Shown: positions 18,248 to 27,621, numbered from the stretch's first letter. The stretch: DNA of 63,775 nt from Pseudomonadota bacterium (GCA_009926935.1 RFNZ01000010.1:1-63775); one strand, 5' to 3'. Numbers and translations are program-made. The notes: generated by a model from the letters alone, not told the origin.

Positions 18248-19543
18248 ATGGCTTTTACCTACGAACAGAAGCAGGCGTTGATAGCCTATTTGTCCAATCC
18301 TGTGCATTGGACAAATGTTTTCGACATGGCCTTTTTCAGCGACGAAACCCGCCGCTGGAAGTCATATACCTACGGCGATATGACGGCTGTCATCAACGAC
18401 GAAGGAACGAAGTGTATTCTGACCCACAGGCATAACGGCTCCTCTCTGACGCTTGAAAAATTGAATGACAGGACAGTCATAACCGATGAATCCGGCCACA
18501 CCGTCATCATCCGTGGTACGTCGATCGATACGAAACAGGATGATGTCCGCATTTCACCCGTCTCTAAAGACCCAGCCGCAACCGAAGCTCATAATGACAA
18601 TGATGAGTTTTGTGCGGCGCTTTCCCAATTTGGTGTTTATGTCGGGATTAACGGTTTCGGCCGCAAAAGCGTACTAGTAGACGCGGCAGGCAAAAAAGTG
18701 GTTCTGGATGGTGTCATGACACGTGATGAAAAGCCGGCACCTCGCGGGAAATTTTTCCACGCAATCGAAATTTCGGAAGACGCGGCTGAACAACTGGGCC
18801 TACCAGTTCACGGTATGATGATGGGTGCAAAGCTTGTGATTGCCCTAGATATGGATCTCGAGCCGGATATCCGGCTTTTTAATGCGCTCGATCCTGACCG
18901 CGTTTTCGGCATGGCGCTGGATTTTGTGAAAGACAAATGGGATGCAAGTTGGAAAGGTCCGTGGCAATGGCGCCCCAAAGTTGAAAGTACGGTGGGCGAT
19001 ATCAGCCATCTTCAAAAAACATGGGCGGATTCAACCCAGTTCGAGGGACACTTTGTAGCCGCACCCATGAATTTTTTCATCGAGCGCACAGACACTGGTT
19101 ATAGCCTTGGCCTTACGCTAGATGGCCGCGAACGAATATGGAGTCACGGAACCATCCTTAAAACGGCTATCGACGGTTCGGCACCTGTCATTGAAACCGT
19201 CACTTCAAAAACCGAACCGTATACGCTGCTTCATCTTCTCAGGCGAGGCATACCCGTGCGCGACCATCGTGATCGCGAATGGCTGTATACTCTCCTGCGT
19301 GCTAAGGAAGCCGCGGGTATCGCCAAACAGACTCGCGCTGCCCTGCGTACGCATTTCGGTCTTTCCGGTCGCGATGTCGCTGTCATTAATTATGCCGATG
19401 GTGCGTTGATGATGGCAGGAAGTGTGCGCTCGCTCGAACCTGTATTCATGCGCGACCGTGCAACATTAGAAAGAATGGCACTGATGTATGCAGGCACTCT
19501 CCCGCCTGAAGCTGCTACCGCGCAGCTGACTCCGACAAGCTGA
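18248..19543 (+). CDS. Unknown 431-residue protein
   Basis: Soluble-looking protein with no signal peptide and no long hydrophobic segment. Visible features are a tryptophan- and aromatic-rich N-terminus (HWTNVFDMAFFSDETRRW), a central KWDASWKGPWQWRPKVEST segment, and a C-terminal helical part. Codon use resembles its neighbours, so it is probably native. Its last 29 bp overlap the opposite-strand ubiA gene. I do not recognise the family and there is no operon partner. Confidence 0.75.
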   Translation: MAFTYEQKQALIAYLSNPVHWTNVFDMAFFSDETRRWKSYTYGDMTAVINDEGTKCILTHRHNGSSLTLEKLNDRTVITDESGHTVIIRGTSIDTKQDDVRISPVSKDPAATEAHNDNDEFCAALSQFGVYVGINGFGRKSVLVDAAGKKVVLDGVMTRDEKPAPRGKFFHAIEISEDAAEQLGLPVHGMMMGAKLVIALDMDLEPDIRLFNALDPDRVFGMALDFVKDKWDASWKGPWQWRPKVESTVGDISHLQKTWADSTQFEGHFVAAPMNFFIERTDTGYSLGLTLDGRERIWSHGTILKTAIDGSAPVIETVTSKTEPYTLLHLLRRGIPVRDHRDREWLYTLLRAKEAAGIAKQTRAALRTHFGLSGRDVAVINYADGALMMAGSVRSLEPVFMRDRATLERMALMYAGTLPPEAATAQLTPTS

Positions 19544-20396
19544 TAACCAGACACATCATCAAAATAACAATCCCCGCATCGCGGTTGGATTTGAAAAAGC
19601 GTAAGGAGCTTGCAGGGTCTTGCATATCCCACCGCCATAATTGCCAGCTAAAATGCATCGCTGCCAACAGCATCAGCGGTGTCGATGCCGCAACGCACAG
19701 CAGCGCCGTAGCCGCGGTATAAAACCCTGCAACCCACGTTTTGCTTTTATCGGCAAATAGCCGTGCGGTCGATTTGACGCCGATCAGCGCGTCATCGTCG
19801 CGATCCTGATGCGCATAAATCGTGTCGTATCCAAGGGTCCAGAAAATTCCTGCAGCGTATAACCACAAAGCTGTGTCCGATAATGCGCCCGTGGCAGCGG
19901 CCCAGCCGATAAGCGCTCCAAAATTGAAGGTGAACCCCAAAAACATCTGTGGCCACCACGTAAAGCGCTTCATCAAAGGATATGTCACAACAAATGCCAT
20001 TGATAAAACGCCAAGGCCAATCGCCAGTGGCGGCAAGCTTACAAGGATACAAAATCCGATAAGCAGTAATATGCCAAGGAGGACAAAAGCCTCCCGTCGT
20101 GTGACGGCCCCCGTAACCAGTGGCCGCCCCAGCGTGCGCTCAACGGCGGCATCGAGATCTTGGTCCCATAAGTCATTGATCACGCACCCCGCCCCGCGCA
20201 TCACAACGGCACCGATGGCGAAAAGCAAAAACAAATCAAGGCGCGTATAATCAGCCAAGGCAATCGCCCACCACCCGGGCAGCAGCAAAAGCCAGGTGCC
20301 GATAGGCCTATCAAGCCGCATCAGCAGCGCATAACCACGCATTTTGGGCGGAAGCCTGCCAATCAAACCCGAGAGTGAAATATCCGTATGTCCCAC
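19515..20396 (-). CDS. ubiA: 4-hydroxybenzoate polyprenyltransferase UbiA
   Basis: 293 residues with about eight or nine membrane helices. RLDRPIGTWLLLLPGWW is followed by the first aspartate motif NDLWDQDLDAAVERT and the second, YDTIYAHQDRDDD, which bind Mg-polyprenyl diphosphate. It attaches the isoprenoid tail to 4-hydroxybenzoate in the inner membrane, the committed membrane step of ubiquinone synthesis, and so links to the hydroxylase at 5359-6609. The start is a GTG at 20396; ATG 20342 would remove the conserved-looking GLIGRLPPKMRGYA segment, so the GTG is preferred with moderate certainty. Confidence 0.93.
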   Translation of the reverse strand: MGHTDISLSGLIGRLPPKMRGYALLMRLDRPIGTWLLLLPGWWAIALADYTRLDLFLLFAIGAVVMRGAGCVINDLWDQDLDAAVERTLGRPLVTGAVTRREAFVLLGILLLIGFCILVSLPPLAIGLGVLSMAFVVTYPLMKRFTWWPQMFLGFTFNFGALIGWAAATGALSDTALWLYAAGIFWTLGYDTIYAHQDRDDDALIGVKSTARLFADKSKTWVAGFYTAATALLCVAASTPLMLLAAMHFSWQLWRWDMQDPASSLRFFKSNRDAGIVILMMCLVISLSESAAR

Positions 20397-20403
20397 CCGA
20401 AGA

Positions 20404-20470
20404 TTTAACCACGAAGCGCACGAAGCGCACGAAGATTCTTTTCGTGTCCTTCGTGTTCTTCGTGGTAAAA
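20404..20470. repeat. CACGAAG/CTTCGTG inverted-repeat element
   Basis: Left arm AACCACGAAGCGCACGAAG with CACGAAG repeated three times; right arm TTCGTG repeated, ending CTTCGTGGT. The arms can pair over most of their length. It sits in the ubiA/rsmE divergent spacer. Related CTTCGTGGTT pieces occur at 33902-33932 and 60125-60146. Confidence 0.7.
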
Positions 20471-20476
20471 AGCGAT

Positions 20477-21193
20477 ATGGATGACTTGTATAAATTTCCG
20501 CGACTTTTTGTTACCGATGCATTAGCATTTGGTACATCAATCGCCTTGGCCGAGGGGCAGGCCCATTACCTTAAAAACGTGCTCCGCCGAGAAAACGGTG
20601 ACCATGTCCGCCTCTTCAACGGGCGGGATGGCGAGTGGCTCTGCATGCTTGAATTATCGGGCAAAAAAGGCGTTTTGGCAGTGACTGAAAAACAAACAAG
20701 GCCGCAACCCGCGCGCCGCCGCCGTGTACACTTGTTGTTTGCACCACTTAAAAAAGACCGCCTCGATGTCCTGATTGAAAAGGCGGTCGAGCTGGATGCA
20801 ACGGATTTACATCCCGTGCTGACCGACCGCACCGAAGTACGCGAGATAAAAGAAGAAAAAATATTGGCCCATATCATCGAAGCCGCCGAGCAATGCGAGC
20901 GGTTGGATATCCCGGCGCTTCATCCTATCCAAAAACTGGATAAAACAATCGCAGGCTGGCAGCGCGGCCCCGTTTTTGCGGGGCTTGAACGCAGCGATGC
21001 AAAATTTCTATCCGATGCCTTGGTGCCAACGGATGATTGCGCAGCGCTGGTCGGCCCCGTCGGCGGCTGGACGGATGGCGAGCGGGAATTTTTAAGCAGC
21101 ATGCAAAACGTGCAGCCCGTATCGCTTGGCACAAACATCCTGCGGTCAGAAACCGCAGTAGCCGTCATGTTGGCGCGCCTCTCTAAACCGTAA
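20477..21193 (+). CDS. rsmE: 16S rRNA (uracil-1498-N3)-methyltransferase RsmE
   Basis: 238 residues from ATG 20477. The N-terminal PUA-like part (RLFV, HYLKNVLRRENGDHVRLFNG.DGEW) is followed by a SPOUT domain. The knot blocks are KDRLDVLIEKAVELDATDLHPVLTDRTEV (in two parts around VELDA), LVGPVGGWTDGEREFL and SLGTNILRSETAVA. It methylates U1498 of 16S rRNA. Reading through upstream to 20375 would translate the inverted-repeat element, so that start is rejected. It ends convergently with the MAPEG gene with an 11-bp overlap. Confidence 0.93.
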   Translation: MDDLYKFPRLFVTDALAFGTSIALAEGQAHYLKNVLRRENGDHVRLFNGRDGEWLCMLELSGKKGVLAVTEKQTRPQPARRRRVHLLFAPLKKDRLDVLIEKAVELDATDLHPVLTDRTEVREIKEEKILAHIIEAAEQCERLDIPALHPIQKLDKTIAGWQRGPVFAGLERSDAKFLSDALVPTDDCAALVGPVGGWTDGEREFLSSMQNVQPVSLGTNILRSETAVAVMLARLSKP

Positions 21194-21563
21194 GATATTT
21201 CAAAATCAGCAATACGGCGGCAGCGAAAATGACCGTAAAAGTCATACCCATCCCTACAGGCCGCAGCTTTAAAATATCCTTCGTGATGCTATAGGCATGG
21301 ATGATGCGTCCAAGCACCAGTGCCGAGCCCATCACATGGATAAATGCGGGTGCAAGTCCCTGTTGGTTCAAAATCGCCATTAGCAGCAAGGCAAAGGGCA
21401 CGTATTCGGCAAAATTACCGTGAGCGCGGATGGCATTCATCAGGTCTTCATTGCCACCGTCGCCCAGTTTTGTTTTTGTGCGTCTTCGTACTTTGATCAC
21501 GCGCACGGCAAGATAAATATAAAAAATTGCAAGTATCCCCGCGTAAAATCCTGTCTCAAGCAT
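21183..21563 (-). CDS. MAPEG family membrane protein
   Basis: 126 residues with four hydrophobic helices. The family signature is RAHGNFAEYVPFALLLM with the conserved N and E, followed by GRIIHAYSI. MAPEG proteins are glutathione-dependent transferases or peroxidases, and the bacterial members are poorly characterised. ATG 21563 is chosen because GGAGG lies 5 bp before it; a TTG four codons earlier is less likely. The start overlaps the end of tldD by 8 bp, so the two are translationally coupled. Confidence 0.88.
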   Translation of the reverse strand: MLETGFYAGILAIFYIYLAVRVIKVRRRTKTKLGDGGNEDLMNAIRAHGNFAEYVPFALLLMAILNQQGLAPAFIHVMGSALVLGRIIHAYSITKDILKLRPVGMGMTFTVIFAAAVLLILKYLTV

Positions 21564-22989
21564 CTGTGCCTCCAACCGTTATACCGTTCATCCAGAGCGT
21601 CGGCTGGCCAACACCAACGGGCACGCCTTGCCCGTCTTTGCCGCAAGTACCAACGCCGTTATCAAGCTTCATGTCGTTACCAACCATTTTCACGCGGGTT
21701 AACGCATCGGCTCCTTTGCCGATGAGCGTCGCACCCTTGACGGGCGCACCGATTTTACCGTTCTCGATGATATAGGCTTCAGCTGCCGAAAAAACAAACT
21801 GGCCGGATGTAATATCCACCTGCCCCCCGCCGAAATGCGGCGCGTAAATCCCGCGTTTGACCGATGAAATGATATCCTTGGGCGAGTGCGGACCCGAAAG
21901 CATAAAAGTATTGGTCATGCGGGGCATGGGCTTGTGCGCATAACTTTCACGCCGCCCGTTGCCGGTGGGCTTCACACCCATCAGCCGCGCATTCAGGCGG
22001 TCTTGCATCAGGCCCACAAGCACGCCGTTTTCAATTAGTACGTTACGCTGCGTGGGCGTGCCCTCATCATCAATCGTGAGTGACCCGCGGCGGCCCTCAA
22101 TCGTGCCGTCATCAACAACCGTCACTTCATCGCTTGCAACTTTTTTGCCCATCATGCCTGTAAAAACGGATGTCCCCTTGCGGTGGAAATCCCCTTCAAG
22201 CCCGTGCCCCACAGCCTCATGCAGCATGACGCCGGGCCAGCCTGCGCCAAGCACCACGTCCATCTCGCCTGCGGGTGCGGCCACAGCATCCAGCTGCACA
22301 TGCGCTTGCCTGAGCGCTTCTTTAACAGCAGCCTGCCAGCGTTCTGGGTTCGTAAATAACTCATATCCGCCGCGGGCGCCCCAGCCTTCATGGCCTGTTT
22401 CAATGCGTCCACCTTTATCAAGCGTCACCGATACATCCATCCGTACAAGGGGGCGTATATCGGTGTAGCGTGTGCCGTCAGCGCGCAAAATCTGCACCAC
22501 CTGCCACGAACCACTCATCGAAACCGACACTTGCTTTAAAAGCGGGTCGCTTTCGCGGGCATAGGTCTCGATGTCCTGCAGCAAGGCGACTTTTTGCGCA
22601 AAGGGTAGGGCGTCTATCGGGTTATCGGGCGTATAAAGCGTGCGGTTGGTGGGGGTAGGGGCCAGAGCGAGCACGCCCGAGTACCCGCCCGCAACGGCCT
22701 TAACTGTATCGGAAGCCCGTTTGAGTGCCGCCTCCGAAAGCTCGCCCGAGTGCGCATAGGCGGTTAGCTCACCGGCGACAGCCCGGAGGCCAAATCCGGC
22801 ATGGACGTTGAAAGACGCGCTTTTCAAAACCCCGTCATCGCGCGCCAGAAACTCCGAAACTTCGTACTCCAAAAACAGTTCCCCATCCTCACAGCCGGAA
22901 AGCGTATCGGTAACAAGACGCGTGGCGTTATGGGGGTCAAGGCCGGTGCGCTTGAAAAACAGGGTATCGGCGAGGCTGAGATCTGTCAT
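21556..22989 (-). CDS. tldD: Metalloprotease TldD
   Basis: 477 residues, normal length. The metal site is HEAVGHGLEGDFHRKGTS (HExxxH), with downstream MQDRLNARLMG and RRESYAHKPMPRMTNTFM. The C-terminal GTCGKDGQGVPVGVGQPTL block is typical. TldD pairs with TldE/PmbA to degrade unfolded peptides and to process microcin- and CcdA-type substrates. No TldE gene lies here, so the partner must be elsewhere. It is divergent from the terD-like gene. Confidence 0.95.
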   Translation of the reverse strand: MTDLSLADTLFFKRTGLDPHNATRLVTDTLSGCEDGELFLEYEVSEFLARDDGVLKSASFNVHAGFGLRAVAGELTAYAHSGELSEAALKRASDTVKAVAGGYSGVLALAPTPTNRTLYTPDNPIDALPFAQKVALLQDIETYARESDPLLKQVSVSMSGSWQVVQILRADGTRYTDIRPLVRMDVSVTLDKGGRIETGHEGWGARGGYELFTNPERWQAAVKEALRQAHVQLDAVAAPAGEMDVVLGAGWPGVMLHEAVGHGLEGDFHRKGTSVFTGMMGKKVASDEVTVVDDGTIEGRRGSLTIDDEGTPTQRNVLIENGVLVGLMQDRLNARLMGVKPTGNGRRESYAHKPMPRMTNTFMLSGPHSPKDIISSVKRGIYAPHFGGGQVDITSGQFVFSAAEAYIIENGKIGAPVKGATLIGKGADALTRVKMVGNDMKLDNGVGTCGKDGQGVPVGVGQPTLWMNGITVGGTDA

Positions 22990-23047
22990 TTCCTGTTAAC
23001 TTTCTGTATGGTAGCGTGACCCTAAGATAACACGGGAATGGCTATAC

Positions 23048-23659
23048 ATGACAACCATACCAAACATGACAAAAAAGGCGGCTGAGCCCGCCAACGTCAA
23101 TCTGACGCAGGCCGCCCGCGGCCTTAAAAAGCTTAATGTGAGCATCAGCTGGGCGTTCAACCCCTACGGCGGCAAGCCCATGGATGTCGATTTCTGCTGC
23201 TTTGTGCTCGGCAAGGACGGCCTCACGCGGGAGGACGAGGATTTCGTTTTCTACAACAACCCGCAAGGGGCGGCGCTGGCTGTCAAAATGATAACGACGA
23301 CCGATGATTCAACCCCGGCCTCCCTTCAAAGCCAGACCATCATGGTCGATCTCGATAACCTGTCCTTCGATGTGTGGCAGGTGATGTTTGTGCTTTCAAT
23401 TTACGACGGCGTTGAAAACGACCAGACATTCGACGTATTGCGCGAAGCCGTGCTGAAGGTCGAAAACGCCGAGGGCGGGGCCGAACTCGCGCGCCTTACC
23501 TTCTCCGGCCACAAAATGGGGGATGCAACGGCCATCAAAGTGGCTGAGCTAAGCCGCGACGGGGTCGAGTGGCACTTCAAAGCCTTAAAAGAACCCGTAA
23601 AAGAGGGTCTGGCAAGCTTGGCCAAGGGTTACGGCATCCTTATTTCTTCAACCACCTGA
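23048..23659 (+). CDS. TerD-family protein
   Basis: 203 residues. TerD fold blocks: VSISWAFNPYGGKPMDVDFCCFVLGKDG, EDFVFYNNPQGA, IMVDLDNLSFDVWQVMFVLSIYDG and LARLTFSG.KMG.ATAIKVAELSRDG.EWHFKAL (written here only as short blocks). TerD proteins are Ca-binding stress proteins of tellurite and phage-resistance loci. This one stands alone with no terZABCE neighbours. The N-terminal 25 residues (MTTIPNMTKKAAEPANVN) are unusual for TerD. Confidence 0.85.
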   Translation: MTTIPNMTKKAAEPANVNLTQAARGLKKLNVSISWAFNPYGGKPMDVDFCCFVLGKDGLTREDEDFVFYNNPQGAALAVKMITTTDDSTPASLQSQTIMVDLDNLSFDVWQVMFVLSIYDGVENDQTFDVLREAVLKVENAEGGAELARLTFSGHKMGDATAIKVAELSRDGVEWHFKALKEPVKEGLASLAKGYGILISSTT

Positions 23660-23700
23660 TCCCCTTTACAGCGCGGCTTTAAGCCTTTAATTCCAAAGGT

Positions 23701-25257
23701 ATGACCCAACACGATCATATCCTTATTCTCGATTTCGGCTCACAGGTAACCCAGCTTATCGCAAGGCGCGTCCGCGAGGCCGGCGTGTATTGCGAAATCT
23801 GGCCGTTTAACGCAGCCGATGATGCCCGCATCAAAGCCTTCAACCCCAAGGGCGTTATCCTATCTGGCGGGCCTTGCTCGACAGTCGACGAAGGCAGCCC
23901 AAGGGCCCCTGAGCTTGTGTACAATCTGGGCGTGCCGCTCCTTGCCATCTGCTACGGCCAGCAAACTTTGTGCATGCAACTGGGCGGCAAGGTCGAATCC
24001 GGCCACCACCGTGAATTCGGCAAGGCCATGGTGAAAGTTGAGGAACCTTGCGCGCTGTTTAACGGCGTCTGGGGCAAAGGTGAATCCCATCAGGTCTGGA
24101 TGTCGCACGGCGATAGGGTCACCAAAATCCCTGAAGGGTTTAAAGTGGTGGGTACGTCGGAAGGCGCACCGTTTGCCGCGATCGCCAACGAATCCAAAAA
24201 ACAATACGCAGTCCAGTTCCACCCCGAGGTCGTACACACGCCCGACGGCGCAAAGCTGTACCGCAACTTCGTCCGCAACATCTGCGGCTGCGCAGGCGAC
24301 TGGACGATGAAATCGTTTAAGGATGAGGCGATAGCCCGCATCCGCGCACAGGTCGGCGATGCCAAGGTTATCTGCGGCCTCTCGGGCGGTGTTGATTCAT
24401 CCGTCGCAGCTGTCTTGATCCACGAAGCTATTGGCGACCAGCTGACATGCATTTACGTCGATACCGGCCTCATGCGCGCGGGTGAGTCCGAGCAAGTGGT
24501 GAAGCTCTTCCGTGACCACTACAACATCCCGCTCATTCATGAAGACGCCTCGGGCCTGTTCTTAAAACATTTGGATGGTGTTTCTGACCCCGAGGTCAAA
24601 CGCAAAACCATAGGTAAGTTATTCATCGATGTGTTTGACGCGAAAGCCAAACAAGTCGGCGGCGCCAAGTTTCTGGCCCAAGGCACGCTCTACCCTGATG
24701 TCATTGAATCAGTGTCATTCACAGGTGGCCCCAGCGTCACCATCAAATCCCACCACAACGTGGGCGGCCTGCCTGAACGTATGAATTTAAAATTGGTCGA
24801 ACCACTTCGTGAATTGTTCAAAGACGAAGTGCGCGCATTGGGCGTGGAGTTGGGGCTACACCCTGATTTCGTGGGCCGCCACCCATTCCCGGGGCCAGGC
24901 CTCGCCATCCGCCTCCCCGGCGAAATCACCGCCGAGAAACTCGAAATCCTTCGTAAGGCCGATACGGTGTATCTCGATGAAATCCGCAAGGCCGGTTTGT
25001 ACGATAAAATCTGGCAAGCCTTTGCGGTGCTCCTGCCCGTCAAAACCGTGGGCGTGATGGGCGATGGCCGTAGCTATGATTACGTGTGCGCCCTCCGCGC
25101 CGTGACATCAACGGATGGCATGACAGCCGAATCCTACCCCTTCGACCATGCCTTCCTCACCCGCACCTGCACCCGCATCATTAACGAGGTAAAAGGCATC
25201 AACCGCGTCGTCTACGACGTGACATCCAAACCCCCAGGCACGATCGAGTGGGAGTAG
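23701..25257 (+). CDS. guaA: GMP synthase (glutamine-hydrolysing) GuaA
   Basis: 518 residues, full length. The class I amidotransferase domain has the catalytic cysteine in [17 protein letters not shown] and the His/Glu pair in [10 protein letters not shown]. The ATP pyrophosphatase P-loop is [18 protein letters not shown]. The C-terminal dimerisation domain ends in the conserved KPPGTIEWE. It converts XMP to GMP with glutamine and ATP. The final codons (GAG TGG GAG TAG) form the left attachment core of the island that follows; the gene itself is intact. Confidence 0.97.
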   Translation: MTQHDHILILDFGSQVTQLIARRVREAGVYCEIWPFNAADDARIKAFNPKGVILSGGPCSTVDEGSPRAPELVYNLGVPLLAICYGQQTLCMQLGGKVESGHHREFGKAMVKVEEPCALFNGVWGKGESHQVWMSHGDRVTKIPEGFKVVGTSEGAPFAAIANESKKQYAVQFHPEVVHTPDGAKLYRNFVRNICGCAGDWTMKSFKDEAIARIRAQVGDAKVICGLSGGVDSSVAAVLIHEAIGDQLTCIYVDTGLMRAGESEQVVKLFRDHYNIPLIHEDASGLFLKHLDGVSDPEVKRKTIGKLFIDVFDAKAKQVGGAKFLAQGTLYPDVIESVSFTGGPSVTIKSHHNVGGLPERMNLKLVEPLRELFKDEVRALGVELGLHPDFVGRHPFPGPGLAIRLPGEITAEKLEILRKADTVYLDEIRKAGLYDKIWQAFAVLLPVKTVGVMGDGRSYDYVCALRAVTSTDGMTAESYPFDHAFLTRTCTRIINEVKGINRVVYDVTSKPPGTIEWE

Positions 25258-25258
25258 T
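25246..25258. repeat. Left attachment core (attL) in the guaA 3' end
   Basis: GAGTGGGAGTAGT, reading Glu-Trp-Glu-stop of guaA plus one base. Identical to 33217-33229 at the other end of the island. Confidence 0.85.
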
Positions 25259-25319
25259 ACTAATCCACGTTTTGCCTTTATAACATATTGATTCTAATAG
25301 AATCTGTGTCTATAATCGG

Positions 25320-25340
25320 AACTGTAAACTCGCTACAAAC
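25320..25340 (+). repeat. Left copy of a 21-bp direct repeat, candidate integrase arm site
   Basis: AACTGTAAACTCGCTACAAAC, 61 bp inside the left core. The right copy at 33148-33168 has one mismatch (T for C) and the same orientation. Paired short repeats just inside both cores are what arm-type sites of tyrosine integrases look like; function is inferred. Confidence 0.6.
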
Positions 25341-25363
25341 TATCTGATTTTTCAATCAGATAC
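25341..25363. promoter_or_regulatory. Hairpin/operator upstream of the integrase
   Basis: Perfect 9-bp inverted repeat TATCTGATT / AATCAGATA around TTTC, 12 bp before the integrase start. It could be an autoregulatory operator or part of the attachment complex. ATTCTAATAGAAT at 25291-25303 is a second small palindrome nearby. Confidence 0.45.
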
Positions 25364-25375
25364 GTTTCGTGAACT

Positions 25376-26713
25376 GTGAACATACTGCAAAGACGCTGGG
25401 CTATTGTGAACAATCAGGTTTTCAAGAGCGCGAAATTACCCAAATCTCGCGCAAAAACTCAAAAAGGGGCTGGTACTCACAGTATCGTTGATTGCTGTGA
25501 AATCTTGGATGGTGCTGTTGATTTGATACGAACGACAAAGAGCGGAAAGTTCTGGTCAATGTCATGTTGGTTGCGACAAGAAGGCAAATGTTATCGTAGG
25601 TCACTACGGACAAGAAATCTTGAAGAAGCAAAAGAGTTGGCGCGAGAGCAGTATTTTAAACTGCAAGCAGATATTCGCGCTGGGAACAGAGTTTTTACAA
25701 AGACATTTAAAGAATTAGTCACGGCGTTTATAGAACACAAGCAGCAAGAGGCAAACGCGGGCTTGATAAGTCAAGGCAGGATTCAAACAATAACAATTGC
25801 TTCAAGAAAGTGGATTTCAAAATTTGTCGGCGAAAACACTAATTTGGATAAAATTGGACGACACACTTTTGAACGCTATTACATCTGGAGACGTGAACAA
25901 GCGTCTGATGTCAGAAACGCTACGCTCATAAATGAACGGGCTTTGATAAGTTCAATTTTTAAATTTGGTGTCGCACATGGGTTTTTGCGTGTTGACCAAT
26001 CGCCTTCTAATCTCATTTTTCCACGCTTGAATATCAAGAAATCACAAGTCGAAAGACGTGATGAATTAGATTTCAAAGAATGGGAACAAATGTATCGTTG
26101 TTTTCGACGGTGGGTTACAAAAGGTAAAGACGATAAAGAAAACGCTCAACGTAAGTTTATTCGGGATTTTATTATTCTGCTTGTAAATACAGGTTTACGT
26201 TTTGGTGAAATGAGAAAACTAAAGTGGAGTTCTATAAAGATTTTCAAAGATAAAAAATTGTATAAACAAGGCGAAGCGGAGAAGACAAGTGTTGAAATTC
26301 GTGTCCCAGAAGATACTAAAACTGGAGCAAGAACGGTCGTAGGACGCAGAGGTGATATATTTGAGCGCATTAAAAATTACTCAAAGCATACAAAATCTAG
26401 TGATTGGGTTTTCTGCGACAACGAAACTGGCGAGCAACTTCACAAGAAAGTCTATTATAAACTCTGGGCAGATTTGCTAAAAGAATGCGGATTGTCTGAA
26501 ACGTCTAAAAATATTTCATTCTATTCGCTGCGTCATACATACATCACATTCAGATTGCTCTCAGGTGTTAGTCCTTTCATGCTTGCAGAGAACACGGGAA
26601 CATCAATTCGTATGATTGAAGTGCATTACGCACATATCAAATCGGAGCATCTCAGGCGTGAACTAACAAAAGATATGGTTCGTGATGAAGCGGGACAAAT
26701 CTTAATAGATTAA
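25376..26713 (+). CDS. Tyrosine recombinase, island integrase
   Basis: 445 residues. An N-terminal SAM-like core-binding region (about 110-215) is followed by the catalytic domain. The first arginine is in NTGLRFGEMRKLKW, the box II motif is FYSLRHTYIT (Tyr replacing the usual His of HxxR), and the nucleophile is the tyrosine in VHYAHI. It catalyses integration and excision at the guaA attachment site. The start is probably GTG 25376; another GTG lies at 25406. It is AT-rich like the island. Position right beside attL and direction into the island fit a site-specific integrase. Confidence 0.93.
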   Translation: MNILQRRWAIVNNQVFKSAKLPKSRAKTQKGAGTHSIVDCCEILDGAVDLIRTTKSGKFWSMSCWLRQEGKCYRRSLRTRNLEEAKELAREQYFKLQADIRAGNRVFTKTFKELVTAFIEHKQQEANAGLISQGRIQTITIASRKWISKFVGENTNLDKIGRHTFERYYIWRREQASDVRNATLINERALISSIFKFGVAHGFLRVDQSPSNLIFPRLNIKKSQVERRDELDFKEWEQMYRCFRRWVTKGKDDKENAQRKFIRDFIILLVNTGLRFGEMRKLKWSSIKIFKDKKLYKQGEAEKTSVEIRVPEDTKTGARTVVGRRGDIFERIKNYSKHTKSSDWVFCDNETGEQLHKKVYYKLWADLLKECGLSETSKNISFYSLRHTYITFRLLSGVSPFMLAENTGTSIRMIEVHYAHIKSEHLRRELTKDMVRDEAGQILID

Positions 26714-26721
26714 TATGACAA

Positions 26722-26907
26722 TTAATTATAAAGGATTATCACTGTCGAGTTTTTAGAGGCTTTGAGATGTGTTTGTATCTTTGCCAGTTCAGATTGTGAG
26801 AAACTACCGTCACTACGCTCAAATGCCCTTAAAACCGTAAAATCGGCACTGTTTTTGCTGTTTGTTATCTTCTTGATGATGTCTGCTTTGGATATCTGAT
26901 TGTTCAT
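26722..26907 (-). CDS. Small unknown protein, last gene of an island operon
   Basis: 61 residues, polar, no membrane segment. Its ATG overlaps the stop of the ribbon-helix-helix gene (TAATG), which argues that it is translated. It could be a partner, such as a toxin or a regulator, of the upstream DNA-binding protein, but no family is recognised. It ends tail-to-tail 8 bp from the integrase gene. Confidence 0.5.
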   Translation of the reverse strand: MNNQISKADIIKKITNSKNSADFTVLRAFERSDGSFSQSELAKIQTHLKASKNSTVIILYN

Positions 26908-27113
26908 TAGTTTTGCTCGGCAGTTTTATCAATAATATGAAAAATAGGTAGCAAGTCATCAAGATAGGCAAGATAGACTGCTAGGGCTTCTTCTACGATT
27001 TCAGTCCGTGTTGATAGGTCAGTGTGTTGCTCACGAAAATAATCAAGTCTCTCAATGACTGCTGGGTTCAATCTAAATGCGTAGTGTTTTTTTATGGAGC
27101 AGTCAGTTTGCAT
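26907..27113 (-). CDS. Ribbon-helix-helix (CopG/Arc-like) protein
   Basis: 68 residues. HYAFRLNPAVIERLDYF gives the beta strand and first helix, and STRTEIVEEALAVYLAYL the second helix, the layout of RHH DNA-binding domains. Such proteins repress their own operon, often as antitoxins or plasmid copy-control proteins. It overlaps its upstream neighbour by 11 bp and its downstream neighbour by 1 bp. The likely target is the hairpin-rich region upstream at 27543-27577. Confidence 0.65.
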   Translation of the reverse strand: MQTDCSIKKHYAFRLNPAVIERLDYFREQHTDLSTRTEIVEEALAVYLAYLDDLLPIFHIIDKTAEQN

Positions 27114-27489
27114 TTCTGTCTCTCTTTGCTTTTAAGGTAGTCATTTGAGTTATAGCAGACAGTTTATTAATGCTAGTTTGTTGCTGCTCAATGATGTTTA
27201 GGTTTAGCAATATCAGAGAGGCAATAAGAACATTCTGCTCGGCTATCAGGAAGGCATGTTTACTGGCATCGCTTGTTGCAACTTCATTTGCAGATTGAAT
27301 GATGCGTTTGAGGGTTTGAATAGTGACCGCATGAAAATCGTTGGCAGATATAGGTTTATTGTTAGTTTGGAGTGCTTTTTGGATAATTGTAGAACTTTTG
27401 AAAACAGGATGAACTGTAGCAACTGATTCTAGGATTTGTCTGTTTAACTTCTGTGATTCTACGAACTCTTTAAAACTTGGTATTGTCAT
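27103..27489 (-). CDS. Unknown helical protein, first gene of the RHH operon
   Basis: 128 residues from ATG 27489 (MTIPSFKEFVESQK), preceded by AAGAAAG; an upstream ATG at 27531 would add 14 residues but has no ribosome site. Rich in Ile, Leu, Gln and Asn, predicted mostly alpha-helical with coiled-coil-like heptads in the last third (LNLNIIEQQQTSINKLSAI). No family recognised. It shares an operon with the RHH protein. Confidence 0.6.
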   Translation of the reverse strand: MTIPSFKEFVESQKLNRQILESVATVHPVFKSSTIIQKALQTNNKPISANDFHAVTIQTLKRIIQSANEVATSDASKHAFLIAEQNVLIASLILLNLNIIEQQQTSINKLSAITQMTTLKAKRDRNAN

Positions 27490-27542
27490 CCGATTCTTTC
27501 TTGGTAATACGTTTATATATCTATTTATCATTATCTAAATTT

Positions 27543-27577
27543 GATGCTGCAAAAGCAGCATCGCGAACAAAGTTCGC
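27543..27577. other. Pair of adjacent perfect hairpins
   Basis: GATGCTGC-AAAA-GCAGCATC followed with no gap by GCGAAC-AAA-GTTCGC, 54 bp upstream of the RHH operon's first start. Could be an operator or transcript hairpins. Confidence 0.55.
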
Positions 27578-27621
27578 ATTCTGGATTTAATTTTTTTAAT
27601 CACTGCGGTATAGTTTTTTAG

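Noticed and set aside
20404..20470. Short CRISPR-like array because of three CACGAAG copies
   Set aside because: The repeats are 7-9 bp, without spacers of uniform length, and form an inverted repeat; no cas genes are nearby.
20375..20476. Upstream extension of rsmE
   Set aside because: It would translate an inverted-repeat element into KRTKRTKILFVSFVFF; the ATG at 20477 gives a normal RsmE start.
23048..23659. TerD gene as part of a phage-defence island
   Set aside because: It stands alone with core-like composition on the guaA side outside the island; no ter partners are present.
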